Positions 16,016-26,363 of a stretch of 64,000 bases of DNA are shown piece by piece. Source of the DNA: an uncultured Eubacteriales bacterium (GTDB lineage: Bacteria; Bacillota; Clostridia; Oscillospirales; Oscillospiraceae); assembly GCA_905198835.1 (NCBI GenBank), contig CAJKDY010000004.1, positions 1 to 64,000 of the forward strand. Reading direction: 5' to 3'. A model generated the notes under the pieces. That model searched no databases. It was not told where the DNA came from and saw only the letters and a list, made by a program, of their open reading frames with translations. Each line of letters opens with the position of its first letter. Within the stretch, counting starts at the first letter, position 1. The translations under genes were made by a program, and so were the position numbers.

Positions 16016-16528
16016 ATGGAGCTCTTGCCGCGGCGTACGAGCGGTGAGATCGAGGAAGTCATCGACCGCTATCGGTCCACGGTGTTTGGCCTGGCCCTGG
16101 CCAAGACCGGGTCTCGCTCGGACGCAGAGGACGTATTTCAAGAGGTGCTTTTGGCCTATTACCAGTCGGGAAAGTCCTTTTCCGATGAAGAGCACCGCAA
16201 GGCCTGGCTGCTGCGCACCACCCTGAACCACTGCAAACGCCTCACCGGCTCGGCCTGGCGGCGGCGGACTGTGCCGCTGGAGGAGGGCGAGGAGAGCCGG
16301 GAGGGGGACTTCACCTTCCGGAGCGTCGAGGAAAACGAGGTGTGGCAGGCGGTGCGGAGCCTGGACGAGAGCCTGCGCCTGCCCATTTATCTCTTTTATT
16401 TCCAGGACCTGACCACCCGGCAGATCGCCCAGGTCCTGGGCGTGGGAGAAGGCGCGGTGCGGATGCGCCTGAGCCGGGGCCGCACCCGGCTTCGGGCGTG
16501 CTTGAAAGGAGACTATTTTGATGAATAA
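16016..16528 (+). CDS. ECF-type RNA polymerase sigma factor
   Basis: 170 residues with region 2 (DRYRSTVFGLALAKTGSRSDAEDVFQEVLLAYYQ) and region 4 (LRLPIYLFYFQDLTTRQIAQVLGVGEGAVRMRLSRGRTRLR); regions 1.1 and 3 are absent, which defines the ECF group. ATG 16016 is the start because AGGAGG is 8 nt upstream; ATG 16010 is only 2 nt from it. The next gene, a membrane protein with a short cytoplasmic head, overlaps by 8 nt (ATGAATAA) and is the likely anti-sigma factor. Together with the ECF promoter upstream, this predicts a self-activating stress response released by a membrane signal. Confidence 0.9.
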   Translation: MELLPRRTSGEIEEVIDRYRSTVFGLALAKTGSRSDAEDVFQEVLLAYYQSGKSFSDEEHRKAWLLRTTLNHCKRLTGSAWRRRTVPLEEGEESREGDFTFRSVEENEVWQAVRSLDESLRLPIYLFYFQDLTTRQIAQVLGVGEGAVRMRLSRGRTRLRACLKGDYFDE

Positions 16529-17681
16529 GGAGCTGTTTCGACAGATGCAAAGCCAATTGGAGCCCGGCGCAGAGGCCGTGGACAACCTGAAAGCCCGGCT
16601 GGAGACCACGCCGAGGAAGAAGACCCACTGGGGACGGTATGTGGCCCTGGCGGCCTGCCTGACTTTAGCCATCGCCGCCATTCCCCTGGGCCAGACGGCC
16701 CTCCTTGCCGACAGGGCCCAGCCCCAGCGTCACAGCTATGTGACCATGGACGCGCCCTTCCAGCCCATTGCGGAGCTGAAAAACCCCATCGACGGCGGCG
16801 GGGAGAGCGCCCCCACAGGCAGTCCGGGCCAGGGCGGAGATGTGTCCGTCCAACCTGGGGCAGAGGCCTATGACCGGTTGATGCAGGGCATGGGGATGCT
16901 GGAGGAGGACAGCCAGTACCCCGACTGGTACGGCGGGGCCTATATCGGCGCCGACGGTCAGCTGACGGTGCTGCTGGTGGACGAGCAAAACCCCGGCGAC
17001 AAGTCCCTGGAGCTCCAGGTGCTGGGCTGGACGGGGGACGGGGTGTCCTTTTCCTCGGCCAAGTATTCCCATGCCTACCTCACCCAGCTGATGGACCGGC
17101 TGGACGCCGAGCTGCCCGCCCTGGTGGGGGAGGGTGGCTGGAGCGTGAATACGGCGGAAAACCGGGTGGATGTGGATCTGGTTTTGCCCGTGCGCGATGA
17201 GGTGCTGGAGCTGCTGGCCCAGCTGGACCCCAGCGACGACGCGATCCAGATCAACGCCTACACCCAGCCCAAGATGGAGCTCAAAGCCGGGGAGGACAAG
17301 GCCAAGCTGGGGGAGGAGCCCGCCCCCGGAGGTGATATGGACGGCGACCCGGCGGGTTACGATACACTGGTGGAGGAACTGCCGGGACACATCGTCGAGC
17401 TGCCCGATGAGAAGACCCAGGCCGCCGCCCACTATGACCTAGCAGAGGAGCCGAAGTCGGTCACGGTCCAGCCTGTGGAGGGGCCTATGGGCGCTCGTCC
17501 GGTGGAGGACGAGCTGCCTGTGCCCGAGCCCGAGGAGCAAGGCGAGCCCGACCCGGAATTTCCCGTGGAGGAGCCTGACGGCGAGGTCGCCCCCGGCCCC
17601 GGCCAGGTGGTGGACACGGCCCACCACGACCTGCTGGAGCTGCCCGAAAAGCTCCCCGGCGGGGCCTATGTCAGAGACTGA
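16521..17681 (+). CDS. probable membrane anti-sigma factor
   Basis: 386 residues. A short helical cytoplasmic head (1-35, MNKELFRQMQSQLEPGAEAV) precedes a single membrane segment (about 38-57), followed by a large extracytoplasmic part. Residues about 110-240 look globular; the C-terminal about 130 residues are acidic and proline-rich with three loosely repeated units (EELPGHIVELP, AHYDLAEEP, HHDLLELPEKLPGG). No zinc-binding anti-sigma motif (HxxxCxxC) is seen. The role as anti-sigma factor is inferred from the 8-nt overlap with the ECF sigma gene and the topology. AAGGAG lies 9 nt before the ATG. Confidence 0.75.
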   Translation: MNKELFRQMQSQLEPGAEAVDNLKARLETTPRKKTHWGRYVALAACLTLAIAAIPLGQTALLADRAQPQRHSYVTMDAPFQPIAELKNPIDGGGESAPTGSPGQGGDVSVQPGAEAYDRLMQGMGMLEEDSQYPDWYGGAYIGADGQLTVLLVDEQNPGDKSLELQVLGWTGDGVSFSSAKYSHAYLTQLMDRLDAELPALVGEGGWSVNTAENRVDVDLVLPVRDEVLELLAQLDPSDDAIQINAYTQPKMELKAGEDKAKLGEEPAPGGDMDGDPAGYDTLVEELPGHIVELPDEKTQAAAHYDLAEEPKSVTVQPVEGPMGARPVEDELPVPEPEEQGEPDPEFPVEEPDGEVAPGPGQVVDTAHHDLLELPEKLPGGAYVRD

Positions 17682-17685
17682 GCGC

Positions 17686-17719
17686 AAAAAAGAGACTGGC
17701 GACCACCAGTCTCTTTTTT
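17686..17719 (+). terminator. intrinsic terminator of the sigma/anti-sigma operon
   Basis: Hairpin AAAAAAGAGACTGG / CCAGTCTCTTTTTT with a 6-nt loop, directly after the stop. Confidence 0.88.
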
Positions 17720-17767
17720 GAAAGCCTCGCAGAGTTCGCCGCCGATAGGCGGTGAAGAAGTATAATG

Positions 17768-17884
17768 ATTTTCCCCGGCGACATGCGCGTCGGGGAAAAT
17801 ACATCTCGGCTCACAAGTGTGCGAGCGAAGCGAGTGCGCGCGGGGAGCCGCAACTTCTCACGAAAAATCGTTAGATTTTTCGTG
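17768..17884. other. three consecutive inverted repeats, no gene
   Basis: Between the anti-sigma terminator and the ferritin stop: ATTTTCCCCG / CGGGGAAAAT (17768-17800), CGGCTC / GAGCCG enclosing a GCGAGCGAAGCGAG core (17807-17850), and CACGAAAAATC / GATTTTTCGTG (17859-17884). The last adjoins the ferritin stop and may act as its terminator although it lacks a following T-run. Confidence 0.55.
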
Positions 17885-17886
17885 AA

Positions 17887-18399
17887 TTAGTCCAGCACCA
17901 GGGACGGCGCGGAGTACACCCGGCCAGCCAGCTCGGAGTTGAGCATATAGAGGGCCTTGGCGTCGTCGCCGAAGAGTTCCATCTTGGTGATCATATCGCT
18001 GGAGTTCTTCTCCTCCTCGCCCTGCTCCTTAATGAACCAGTCCAGGAACTGGGTGGTGCGGTAGTCGTTGACCTTCTGGGCGGCGGCGTAGATGGCATTG
18101 ATGAGGCTGGTGACGTACTGCTCATGCTCATGGGCGGCCTTCAGGGGGTCCATGAGGGTCTTATATTTCTTGTCGGGCTTGGCGATGGCGGCCAGGGTCA
18201 CGTCCTGGTCGTTGTTGTGGAGGTACTGATACATGAGCATGGCGTGGTCCTGTTCCTCCTTGGCCTGGATCTCATACCAGTTGGCGAAGCCGTCCAGGCC
18301 CTTCTTGGAGTAGAAGTTGGCCATGTCCAGATAGAGGTAGGCGGAGTAAAGCTCCTTGTTGATCTGGTCGTTGAGCAGTTTGAATACGGTCTTATCCAT
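17887..18399 (-). CDS. ftnA: ferritin
   Basis: 170 residues, full-length for bacterial non-haem ferritin. The ferroxidase ligands are visible at E16, E49, H52, E93 and Q126, with E129 as the additional C-site residue, matching the FtnA pattern. It oxidises Fe(II) and stores iron as a 24-mer shell in the cytoplasm. The start is the ATG at 18399 with AAGGAG upstream; the open frame continues far upstream but has no ribosome site. It is a single-gene unit between two terminators. Confidence 0.92.
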   Translation of the reverse strand: MDKTVFKLLNDQINKELYSAYLYLDMANFYSKKGLDGFANWYEIQAKEEQDHAMLMYQYLHNNDQDVTLAAIAKPDKKYKTLMDPLKAAHEHEQYVTSLINAIYAAAQKVNDYRTTQFLDWFIKEQGEEEKNSSDMITKMELFGDDAKALYMLNSELAGRVYSAPSLVLD

Positions 18400-18482
18400 G
18401 ATGAACACTCCTTTTTTAAATTTCTGTCCGTTCATTAGGAAGTATATCATGTTGGCAAGAAGTGTCAAGGGCCAGCTTGCAC

Positions 18483-18519
18483 AAAAAAACAGCGCGGTCG
18501 AATGACCACGCTGTTTTTT
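18483..18519 (-). terminator. intrinsic terminator (DUF4358-like gene)
   Basis: Stem AAAAAACAGCG-GGTC / GACC-CGCTGTTTTTT, T-runs on both strands, beyond the stop of the secreted protein gene. Confidence 0.85.
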
Positions 18520-18535
18520 GCTTAGGGGAAGGGGC

Positions 18536-19471
18536 TTACCGCTCCCGGGCGGGGTAGGCAGCCTCAAAGAGGGCAACGCAGTCGTCGTTGTTCTCCCAGG
18601 TACACACGAACAGCAGGCATTTGCCGTTGGGGCTGACCACGGTCTTGGCGTTGGCCACGGCCTCGGCGCAGGCGGGGTAGAAGCCAAGGGTGGCCCCGAT
18701 GGCATCGTGATAGGCGGCAAAGTCGGCCTTGGCGGTGTCCATCTGGCCCTCCTTCACCTGGGCCATGACAATGGTAGTGGGCTGGGCGGATATCATGGGC
18801 TGATAGGCCACCAGCTCGTCATAGGCGTCCATGTGGAAGCCAAAGTTCTCCTCCATGATCTGGGCGTCCAGCTCCATGAGGCTGCCGGCGTTGGCGGTCT
18901 CCATCATGGTGTAGGCCAGGGTCTCCATCTCGGTGCGCTCAGGAATGGTGACCAGATCGTAGTGGATGGAGGACAGGGCCGGGTCGGTGACATCCTTAAT
19001 GTTCTCCAGGGTGGTCAGGTAAGCCAGGGGCAGGAAGGTGTAGCCCGAGGGATCCAGATAGGCCTTAAAGTCGGCCACAGGGTCAAAGTCGCAGGTGAAG
19101 GTCAGATCGCTCAAGTTCACCAGCAGGCTGTGGCCGTCCACCACGAAGAGGGAGGCGTTGTCCTCGGGGAACCACTCCACATAGGTGTCCATGGCGTCGC
19201 ACAGGGCCCGCATGGGGATGTAGCCGTAGGGCGCGCCGGGGATGGCGGAGGTGTTCACCGCCACGCCGTCCACGGTGAGAGCACCGGAGAAGGCGGCGGG
19301 GATGACGTCGGGCACATCCACCACCTCGGGCAGCTCGGCGGAGATGGGCTCGACGGCCACCCGGGCGCCGTCGGCAGGGGTCCATCCCTCGGGCAGCTCA
19401 GCGGCCAGAGCCGGGGCGGCCAGGGACAAAGAGAGGGCCAGGGAAAGGCCCAGAGCCAGGGGTTTCTTCAT
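18536..19471 (-). CDS. secreted protein: copper-amine-oxidase-like N domain and DUF4358-like C domain
   Basis: 311 residues with a clear signal peptide (MKKPLALGLSLALSLSLAAPALAA). Residues about 65-125 contain GYIPMRALCDAMDTYVEWFPEDN, the pattern of the copper amine oxidase N-terminal (stalk-like) domain. The last about 110 residues (YDELVAYQPMISAQPTTIVMAQVKEG, then FYPACAEAVANAKTVV and CLLFVC) match my memory of DUF4358, usually a small lipoprotein. The combination is unusual. Function unknown; probably cell-wall associated. ATG 19471 has AGGAG 8 nt upstream; the TTG at 19477 is too close to it. Confidence 0.72.
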   Translation of the reverse strand: MKKPLALGLSLALSLSLAAPALAAELPEGWTPADGARVAVEPISAELPEVVDVPDVIPAAFSGALTVDGVAVNTSAIPGAPYGYIPMRALCDAMDTYVEWFPEDNASLFVVDGHSLLVNLSDLTFTCDFDPVADFKAYLDPSGYTFLPLAYLTTLENIKDVTDPALSSIHYDLVTIPERTEMETLAYTMMETANAGSLMELDAQIMEENFGFHMDAYDELVAYQPMISAQPTTIVMAQVKEGQMDTAKADFAAYHDAIGATLGFYPACAEAVANAKTVVSPNGKCLLFVCTWENNDDCVALFEAAYPARER

Positions 19472-19561
19472 TTGCAACTCTCCTTTTGTGTTGATTAGAA
19501 CCGTCTCTTAGACGCTGTTCCCGACAAAAAGTTCCCGCGCAATTTCAAAAAGCGTAAAAGG

Positions 19562-20014
19562 TCAGCTTTCGGCCTCAATGTCCATCATCTGTCCTATGCG
19601 GCGCTGGTGGCGGCCGCCCTCAAACTCATAGGCGAGAAAGGCGTCCAGGATGTCCAGGGCCAGATGGGGCCCGGTGACGCCCGCCCCCAGGGCTAGCATA
19701 TTGGCGTTGTTGTGGCGGCGGGTCATCTGGGCGGACCATGGCTCATGGCAGAGGGCACAGCGGATGCCGTGGACCTTGTTGGCGGCAATGGACACGCCGA
19801 TGCCCGTGGTGCACACCACCACGCCGAAGCGGCACTGGCCCGAGGCTACCGCCCAGGCGGCTTGTTGGGCAAAGACGGGGTAGTCGCAGCTCTCGGTAGA
19901 GTCGCAGCCGCAGTCCACCACCTCATGCCCCAGTTCCAGCAGATGGGCCTTCAGCGTCTCCTTCAGGGCGTAGCCGCCGTGATCGCAGCCCAGGGAAATG
20001 GTGAGCTTTTCCAT
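19562..20014 (-). CDS. rpiB: ribose-5-phosphate isomerase B
   Basis: 150 residues of the RpiB/LacA/LacB fold: GCDHGGYALKETLKAHL at the start, CGCDSTESCDYP, the active-site Cys in VVCTTGIGVSIAANKVHGIRCALCH, and HNNANMLALGA. It interconverts ribose 5-phosphate and ribulose 5-phosphate in the pentose phosphate pathway. The ATG lies 1 nt after the stop of the PHP phosphatase gene, whose last codons hold its GGAGG ribosome site, so the two are translationally coupled. Allose-6-phosphate isomerase activity cannot be excluded. Confidence 0.9.
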   Translation of the reverse strand: MEKLTISLGCDHGGYALKETLKAHLLELGHEVVDCGCDSTESCDYPVFAQQAAWAVASGQCRFGVVVCTTGIGVSIAANKVHGIRCALCHEPWSAQMTRRHNNANMLALGAGVTGPHLALDILDAFLAYEFEGGRHQRRIGQMMDIEAES

Positions 20015-20015
20015 G

Positions 20016-20828
20016 TCAAATGACCTCCATTCGGGGTTTTCTGCCTTCAAAGACCGCGGTGTAGCGGAAGCCGCAGGCGCGCATCAGTTCGTAGGCCTCC
20101 GCCACCCCCGCGCCGATATGGTCCAGATCGTGGGAGTCGGAGCCTACGGTAACGTATTCGCCGCCCACGGCCTTGAACTGCCGCAGGATGGGCTCCCACT
20201 CCGCCACCGTCCGGCCCCGCCAGGTATTGACCTCCAGAGCTTTTCCCTGTTGGGCCACCGTCTTCAATATGACCTCCAGCCGCTGGGGGTAGTCCCGCTG
20301 GGCCAGGGAGATGTCCCGGCCCGCTTGGCGCATATAGCGAAGGGGATAGAGGATGTGGGCCAGCGTATCGTAGCAATCGTCCAGGGCTACCAGCAACGCC
20401 ATGGAGCTGAGGTAATCGTCCAGCGCCGCGTGGCACATGGCGTCGCTTGAATAGTCGGCGTTATAGAAATCCTGCTTGTCCATCATGGCGTGGAAGTTGT
20501 GGACCGAGCCAATGACAAAGTCCAGCTCCGGCGCGGCGTCCAGAATGGCCCGGGCGGCGGTGGGGTCTTCGTAGGCCTCGCCCAGCTCTACGCCCCGATG
20601 GAGACGCACACTGGCGGGAAGGTCCTCCAACGCGGTATAAAAGTCGGCCCGGCAGGGCGACCAGTCATAGTGAGGCGTAAAGACGCCATTCAGGTCCAGC
20701 AGGTCGCAGTGGTCGGTGAGGCAGAGGTAGCTCACGCCGTGCTCTGCCGCCGAGCGGGCCATCTCCGCCATGGAAAAGCGCCCGTCAGGCGAGCAGCGGG
20801 AGTGGGTATGCACATCGCCTAAAAACAA
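20016..20828 (-). CDS. PHP-domain phosphatase, histidinol-phosphatase (HisJ) family
   Basis: 270 residues. Metal-binding motifs of the PHP fold are in order: DVHTHSRCSPDG, LTDHCD, GVELGE, GSVHNF and VGSDSHD. HisJ-type enzymes dephosphorylate histidinol phosphate, but no other his genes are nearby, so a different small phosphoester is equally possible. The start is inferred as TTG at 20828: AGGAG lies 9 nt upstream and translation then begins at FLGDVHTHS, where the fold begins. The frame extends to 20915 but that part overlaps the end of the upstream mannosyltransferase gene and has no ribosome site. Confidence 0.8.
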   Translation of the reverse strand: MFLGDVHTHSRCSPDGRFSMAEMARSAAEHGVSYLCLTDHCDLLDLNGVFTPHYDWSPCRADFYTALEDLPASVRLHRGVELGEAYEDPTAARAILDAAPELDFVIGSVHNFHAMMDKQDFYNADYSSDAMCHAALDDYLSSMALLVALDDCYDTLAHILYPLRYMRQAGRDISLAQRDYPQRLEVILKTVAQQGKALEVNTWRGRTVAEWEPILRQFKAVGGEYVTVGSDSHDLDHIGAGVAEAYELMRACGFRYTAVFEGRKPRMEVI

Positions 20829-20856
20829 AGACCCTCGCTCCTCTCTATACCTAAGA

Positions 20857-23040
20857 TCAAACCCAGCTGGGCAGGAATTGCAGGAAGTTGGAAAAGTACC
20901 ATGTTGGCATGGCAAGGCCGGTAAGGTAGGGGTAAAACATGGCGTAGAGCGCCACGGAGCCCGCCGTCACGCCGTACACCGGCCACCGCCAGCGGGCGCG
21001 GGGGCAGGACATGAGATCATCAAAGAGCATGCAGATCCCCAGGATCAAAAACAGCGTAGCGGGGAAGTAGTGGTAGGCAAAGGTGATGCGTCCGATGCAC
21101 ACCCAGGGCAAAAACTGAGCGGCAAAGCCCACGCTGACAAATACCGCCAGGGCCGAGGGCCGCTTGTCCAGCAGCAGCACGATGGCGGTGGCGGCCGCCA
21201 GATAGACCGCCAGACACAGGCCCATCAAAAGAAAGCGCCAGGTGAGCTGCTGGGCGGTAAGGGCGGGGTCAAAGTCCCCGTTTTCCACCCGGCCCACCAG
21301 CCAGCAAACCACACAGCAACCCAGCCCGGCGCTCCACACCAGCGCCAGCTTGGCCCACACCCGTCTCAGACACCGGGCAAGGCAGGTGATCATGGCAAAG
21401 AGCCCCAGCCAGGTGGTCAGCGGGTTTGTGAAGGCGGAAAACTTCTCCACCATGCCGCCCCCCAGGTCCTTGTAGTAGTAAAGGATGGGCCGCGCATCCA
21501 CCAGCCATTGATACCACCGGCTGGCGTAAGGATGGTAGGAGTGGACCTGGTTATGGTAGGAGAGCATATCGCCCTGGTTGCGCCACATCTCGTCTATGGC
21601 CCCGGCCAGACCGGGCTTGCCGGCGGCTTGGGCGTAGGGGAGGTAGGACAGGGTGTAGACGATGAGCGGGATGATCACAAAGCACAGCACCGACACGCCC
21701 AGGGTAGCCGTCAGCCACCGGCCCAGCCCCGCCTTGCGGCCCAGTTCGTCCTTGTCCCAAGCACGGATGCGAAGGACCATGTGGATGACGTAGAGGACGG
21801 CCAGGCCCGCCCCGGCGTAGATCACTGTCCATTTGCAAGCGCAGCCGATGCCCCAGAGGATACCGCTGAGAGCCAGCTGGCCGTAGCCCTCCGACGTTTT
21901 GCCCCTTTTGCCCCGCGTGGCCGAGGCGGTGAGCCAACGGTAGAAGAAGAGGTAGGCCAGCAGGATGAAGAACACGCCGTAGGTGTCGATGGTGGCGATG
22001 CGGGTCTGGGTCAGGTGCATGAACTCCGTGGCCAGTAGAATGGTCCCGCACACGGCGATGTTGCGTTTGCCGAAGATGTTTTTGAGGAATAGGTAGAAGA
22101 GGGGGACCATCAGCACGCCCAGGAGGGTCCCCATAAAACGCCAGCCGAAGGGCGTCATGCCGAACATCCGGATACCAAGGCCCAGGATCAGCTTGCCCAG
22201 AGGCGGGTGGGAGTTCTCAAAGGGATACTGGCCCTGGATATGCTCCAAGGCGGTGCGGGGGTGGTAGATCTCGTCGAAATAGCCGGAATTGCGCCAGGAG
22301 ATAGTCTCGGGCACGGTGTCGTCTATGGTCGTGGCATAGGCCAGGGCCTCGGGCAATGCCGAGCCGTCCGCCATGCGCCACTGGGCGGGGACGGGCTTGC
22401 CGTCCTGGCCCAGCAAAAGCAGCTTGCCCAGCTGGACAGCGTCCTTGTCGGCCCGGGCGGTGAGGCGCAAAAACTTCACCGGATAAGGGTCGGTGGTCCG
22501 GGTCTCGGTCCACTTGAACACATGGTTGTTGGTCTGGGGCAGGGAGTAGCTGGGGTCCAAGCCCTGAGCGTCTGCCCAGTAGTAGACCGTCTGGTCCCGG
22601 TCCCACTGGTCCTTCTCCACCCGGGTCCACAGGGTGGCAAAGCGCTTGCCGTCTACGCTGACGGCCACGTCGTAGCCCCCGGTGCCCGCCAGGCAGTAGT
22701 GCCACAGGCCCGTGGCCTCCACCGCCTCGCCCTCAAGCTCTAGGGTGTAGCTCTCGCCGCTTTTCAGCGCCGGGGCGCGCTGGTAGTCCGGCGCTAGCAT
22801 GGACCCCAGGGAGAAAAAGGCGGTGAGGGCATAGACCGCGGTGATGAGCAAAACAGGCAGAGTGTCCTTGCGGTCCATTTTGTGGCGGGGCACCGCGAAG
22901 GTGAAGACCCGCTGTTCCTGCAAAGCCACCCAGTCCAGCGTCCCCTTCCGGGGACGGAGGACGCAGAGATAGTAGACGGCGAAGAAAAGTACCGCGGTCA
23001 GTACCACCACAGCCGGAATATAGGCAAAGGACACACACAT
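20857..23040 (-). CDS. PMT-family protein mannosyltransferase
   Basis: 727 residues with many membrane helices. The first extracytoplasmic loop carries the catalytic acidic pair in GYFDEIYHPRTA, followed by ENSHPPLGKLI, both characteristic of dolichyl/polyprenyl-phosphate-mannose protein mannosyltransferases. An extracytoplasmic domain of about 150 residues is inserted near residues 90-245 and looks beta-rich. It would transfer a sugar from a polyprenyl carrier to exported protein Ser/Thr. The start is uncertain: GGGAG is 3 nt from ATG 23040 and 9 nt from GTG 23034, which may be the true start. It heads a probable operon with the PHP phosphatase and rpiB. Confidence 0.88.
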   Translation of the reverse strand: MCVSFAYIPAVVVLTAVLFFAVYYLCVLRPRKGTLDWVALQEQRVFTFAVPRHKMDRKDTLPVLLITAVYALTAFFSLGSMLAPDYQRAPALKSGESYTLELEGEAVEATGLWHYCLAGTGGYDVAVSVDGKRFATLWTRVEKDQWDRDQTVYYWADAQGLDPSYSLPQTNNHVFKWTETRTTDPYPVKFLRLTARADKDAVQLGKLLLLGQDGKPVPAQWRMADGSALPEALAYATTIDDTVPETISWRNSGYFDEIYHPRTALEHIQGQYPFENSHPPLGKLILGLGIRMFGMTPFGWRFMGTLLGVLMVPLFYLFLKNIFGKRNIAVCGTILLATEFMHLTQTRIATIDTYGVFFILLAYLFFYRWLTASATRGKRGKTSEGYGQLALSGILWGIGCACKWTVIYAGAGLAVLYVIHMVLRIRAWDKDELGRKAGLGRWLTATLGVSVLCFVIIPLIVYTLSYLPYAQAAGKPGLAGAIDEMWRNQGDMLSYHNQVHSYHPYASRWYQWLVDARPILYYYKDLGGGMVEKFSAFTNPLTTWLGLFAMITCLARCLRRVWAKLALVWSAGLGCCVVCWLVGRVENGDFDPALTAQQLTWRFLLMGLCLAVYLAAATAIVLLLDKRPSALAVFVSVGFAAQFLPWVCIGRITFAYHYFPATLFLILGICMLFDDLMSCPRARWRWPVYGVTAGSVALYAMFYPYLTGLAMPTWYFSNFLQFLPSWV

Positions 23041-23144
23041 CAACTCCCGTGGAAAGGGTAGGTAAGGGTAAAAATAGAGAGTAGCATAGCTACCAGGGAC
23101 CCGCCGCGAGGCGGGACGGCCCTGCCGACCCCGAGCATCATAAT

Positions 23145-23177
23145 AAAATAGGGGGTAGCGTAGCTACCCCCTATTTT
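23145..23177 (-). terminator. palindromic terminator overlapping the dnaJ stop
   Basis: Perfect 15-bp stem AAAATAGGGGGTAGC / GCTACCCCCTATTTT with a 3-nt loop. The dnaJ stop codon lies inside it. A second hairpin (CCCGCC-GCGA-GGCGGG, about 23099-23114) follows in the gap before the mannosyltransferase gene. Confidence 0.8.
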
Positions 23178-24324
23178 ACTTTTTTTTCTTGCGTTTGTCA
23201 AAGAAACCTTTCTCGGGCTTGTCCCCGCCCTCGCCCATAGCGACGGCGTAGGCCTCCAGGGCTTCCTTCTGCTCGGTGGAGAGGTGGGTGGGGACCGCTA
23301 CCTGCACGGTGATGAGTTGGTCGCCCCGGCCCCGGCCCCGGAGCTGGGGGATGCCCTTGTCCCGTAGGCGGAAGGTGGTGCCCGGCTGGGTGCCGGCGGG
23401 AAGGGTCCACTTTACCTTGCCGTCCAGAGTCTCGATCTCCAACTCCGCGCCCAGGGCCGCCTGGGTGAAGGTGACGGTCTGGTCCATGTATACCGTGGTG
23501 CCGTCGCGCTGAAAGCGGGGGTGGCGCTTGACAGAGACGGTGACAAGCAGATCGCCGCTGGGGCCGCCGTTTTTACCCGCGTTGCCCTGGCCCCGGAGGG
23601 AGACAGTCTGGCCGTCGTCGATGCCGGCGGGGATGGAGACGGTAATGCGCTTGGGCTTGCGGACCACTCCCGCGCCGGAACAGGTATGGCAGGGGGAGTG
23701 GATGAGCTTACCTGTGCCGCCGCACTTTTGGCAGGGAGCGGTGGTGGAAAAAGCGAAGTTGCCGCCGCCGCGCTGGATGCGCACCACCCCCGCGCCGTGG
23801 CAGTCGGGGCACACCTCCGCCGTGGTCCCCGGCGCGCAGCCGGTGCCGCTACAGACCTCGCAGGTCTCGGTGCGGTTCAGGCTGATCTCCTTTTCGCAGC
23901 CGAAGGCGGCCTCCTCAAAGGTCAGCTCCAGCCGCAGCCGCAGGGATTCGCCTTGCTGGGGACCGTTAGGACGGCGGGCCTGACCGCCGCCAAAGCCGCC
24001 GCCGAAGAAGGAGCCGAACAGATCGCCCAGATCCTCAAACCCGCCAAATCCACCGCCGAAACCCCCGAAGCCGCCGCCGGGGTTAAAGTTGGGGTCCACG
24101 CCGGCGTGGCCAAACTGGTCGTAGCGGGCCTTTTTCTCGCTGTCGGAGAGTACCTCGTAGGCCTCGTTGACCTCCTTGAACTTGGCCTCGGCGTCCTTGT
24201 CGCCGGGGTGGAGGTCGGGGTGGTACTCCTTGGCCTTTTTGCGGTAGGCCTTTTTGATCTCGTCTTCGGAAGCTCCTTTGGAGACCCCCAGGACCTCATA
24301 ATAATCTCGCTTTTGTTCAGGCAT
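23176..24324 (-). CDS. dnaJ: chaperone protein DnaJ
   Basis: 382 residues, type I DnaJ: J domain with YHPDLHPGD, Gly/Phe-rich linker (about 75-115), zinc-binding domain with four CxxCxGxG-type repeats (CEVCSGTG, CPDCHGAG, CQKCGGTG, CHTCSGAG), and the two substrate-binding domains. It stimulates DnaK ATPase and delivers unfolded clients. The C-terminus is a lysine-rich tail (FFDKRKKKK). It is the last gene of the hrcA-grpE-dnaK-dnaJ operon, but a 163-nt gap carrying a structured repeat element separates it from dnaK. Confidence 0.96.
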   Translation of the reverse strand: MPEQKRDYYEVLGVSKGASEDEIKKAYRKKAKEYHPDLHPGDKDAEAKFKEVNEAYEVLSDSEKKARYDQFGHAGVDPNFNPGGGFGGFGGGFGGFEDLGDLFGSFFGGGFGGGQARRPNGPQQGESLRLRLELTFEEAAFGCEKEISLNRTETCEVCSGTGCAPGTTAEVCPDCHGAGVVRIQRGGGNFAFSTTAPCQKCGGTGKLIHSPCHTCSGAGVVRKPKRITVSIPAGIDDGQTVSLRGQGNAGKNGGPSGDLLVTVSVKRHPRFQRDGTTVYMDQTVTFTQAALGAELEIETLDGKVKWTLPAGTQPGTTFRLRDKGIPQLRGRGRGDQLITVQVAVPTHLSTEQKEALEAYAVAMGEGGDKPEKGFFDKRKKKK

Positions 24325-24356
24325 ATGGGCTCACCACACTTTACGAAAGGGGTAGT

Positions 24357-24476
24357 TGTCACGCTCCCATTGGACACGCCGCGGCCCCGCTTCCCGGCCC
24401 TTAGCAAAATGCCGTCAGGCTGTGCCTGACCTGTTTTTGCCGTGCGGGCCGGTCCATCGGGGCCTGCGTGTCTATG
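24357..24476. repeat. structured intergenic repeat, copy C (dnaK-dnaJ gap)
   Basis: One of four related elements in the window. Conserved blocks in order (plus strand): TGTCACGCTC, CATTGG, CGCTTCC, CAAAATGCCG, CCTGTTTTTGC, GGTCCATC, TCTATG. Outer stem CCCAT-GACACGC pairs with GCGTGTC-ATGGG; apical hairpin GTCAGGC-TGT-GCCTGAC; middle stem GCAAAA / TTTTTGC. It splits dnaK from dnaJ inside the operon. Confidence 0.75.
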
Positions 24477-24487
24477 GGTCGCGCTTC

Positions 24488-26323
<1,836 letters not shown>

Positions 26324-26363
26324 AGTTGTATACCTCCAATTTATTTATTAACACAGTTGGTTG

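Noticed and set aside
24357..24476. Treating the four-copy element simply as an intrinsic terminator
   Set aside because: An apical hairpin followed by CTGTTTTTG looks terminator-like, but copy D lacks the T-run, orientation to genes varies, and outer stems are conserved beyond what a terminator needs.
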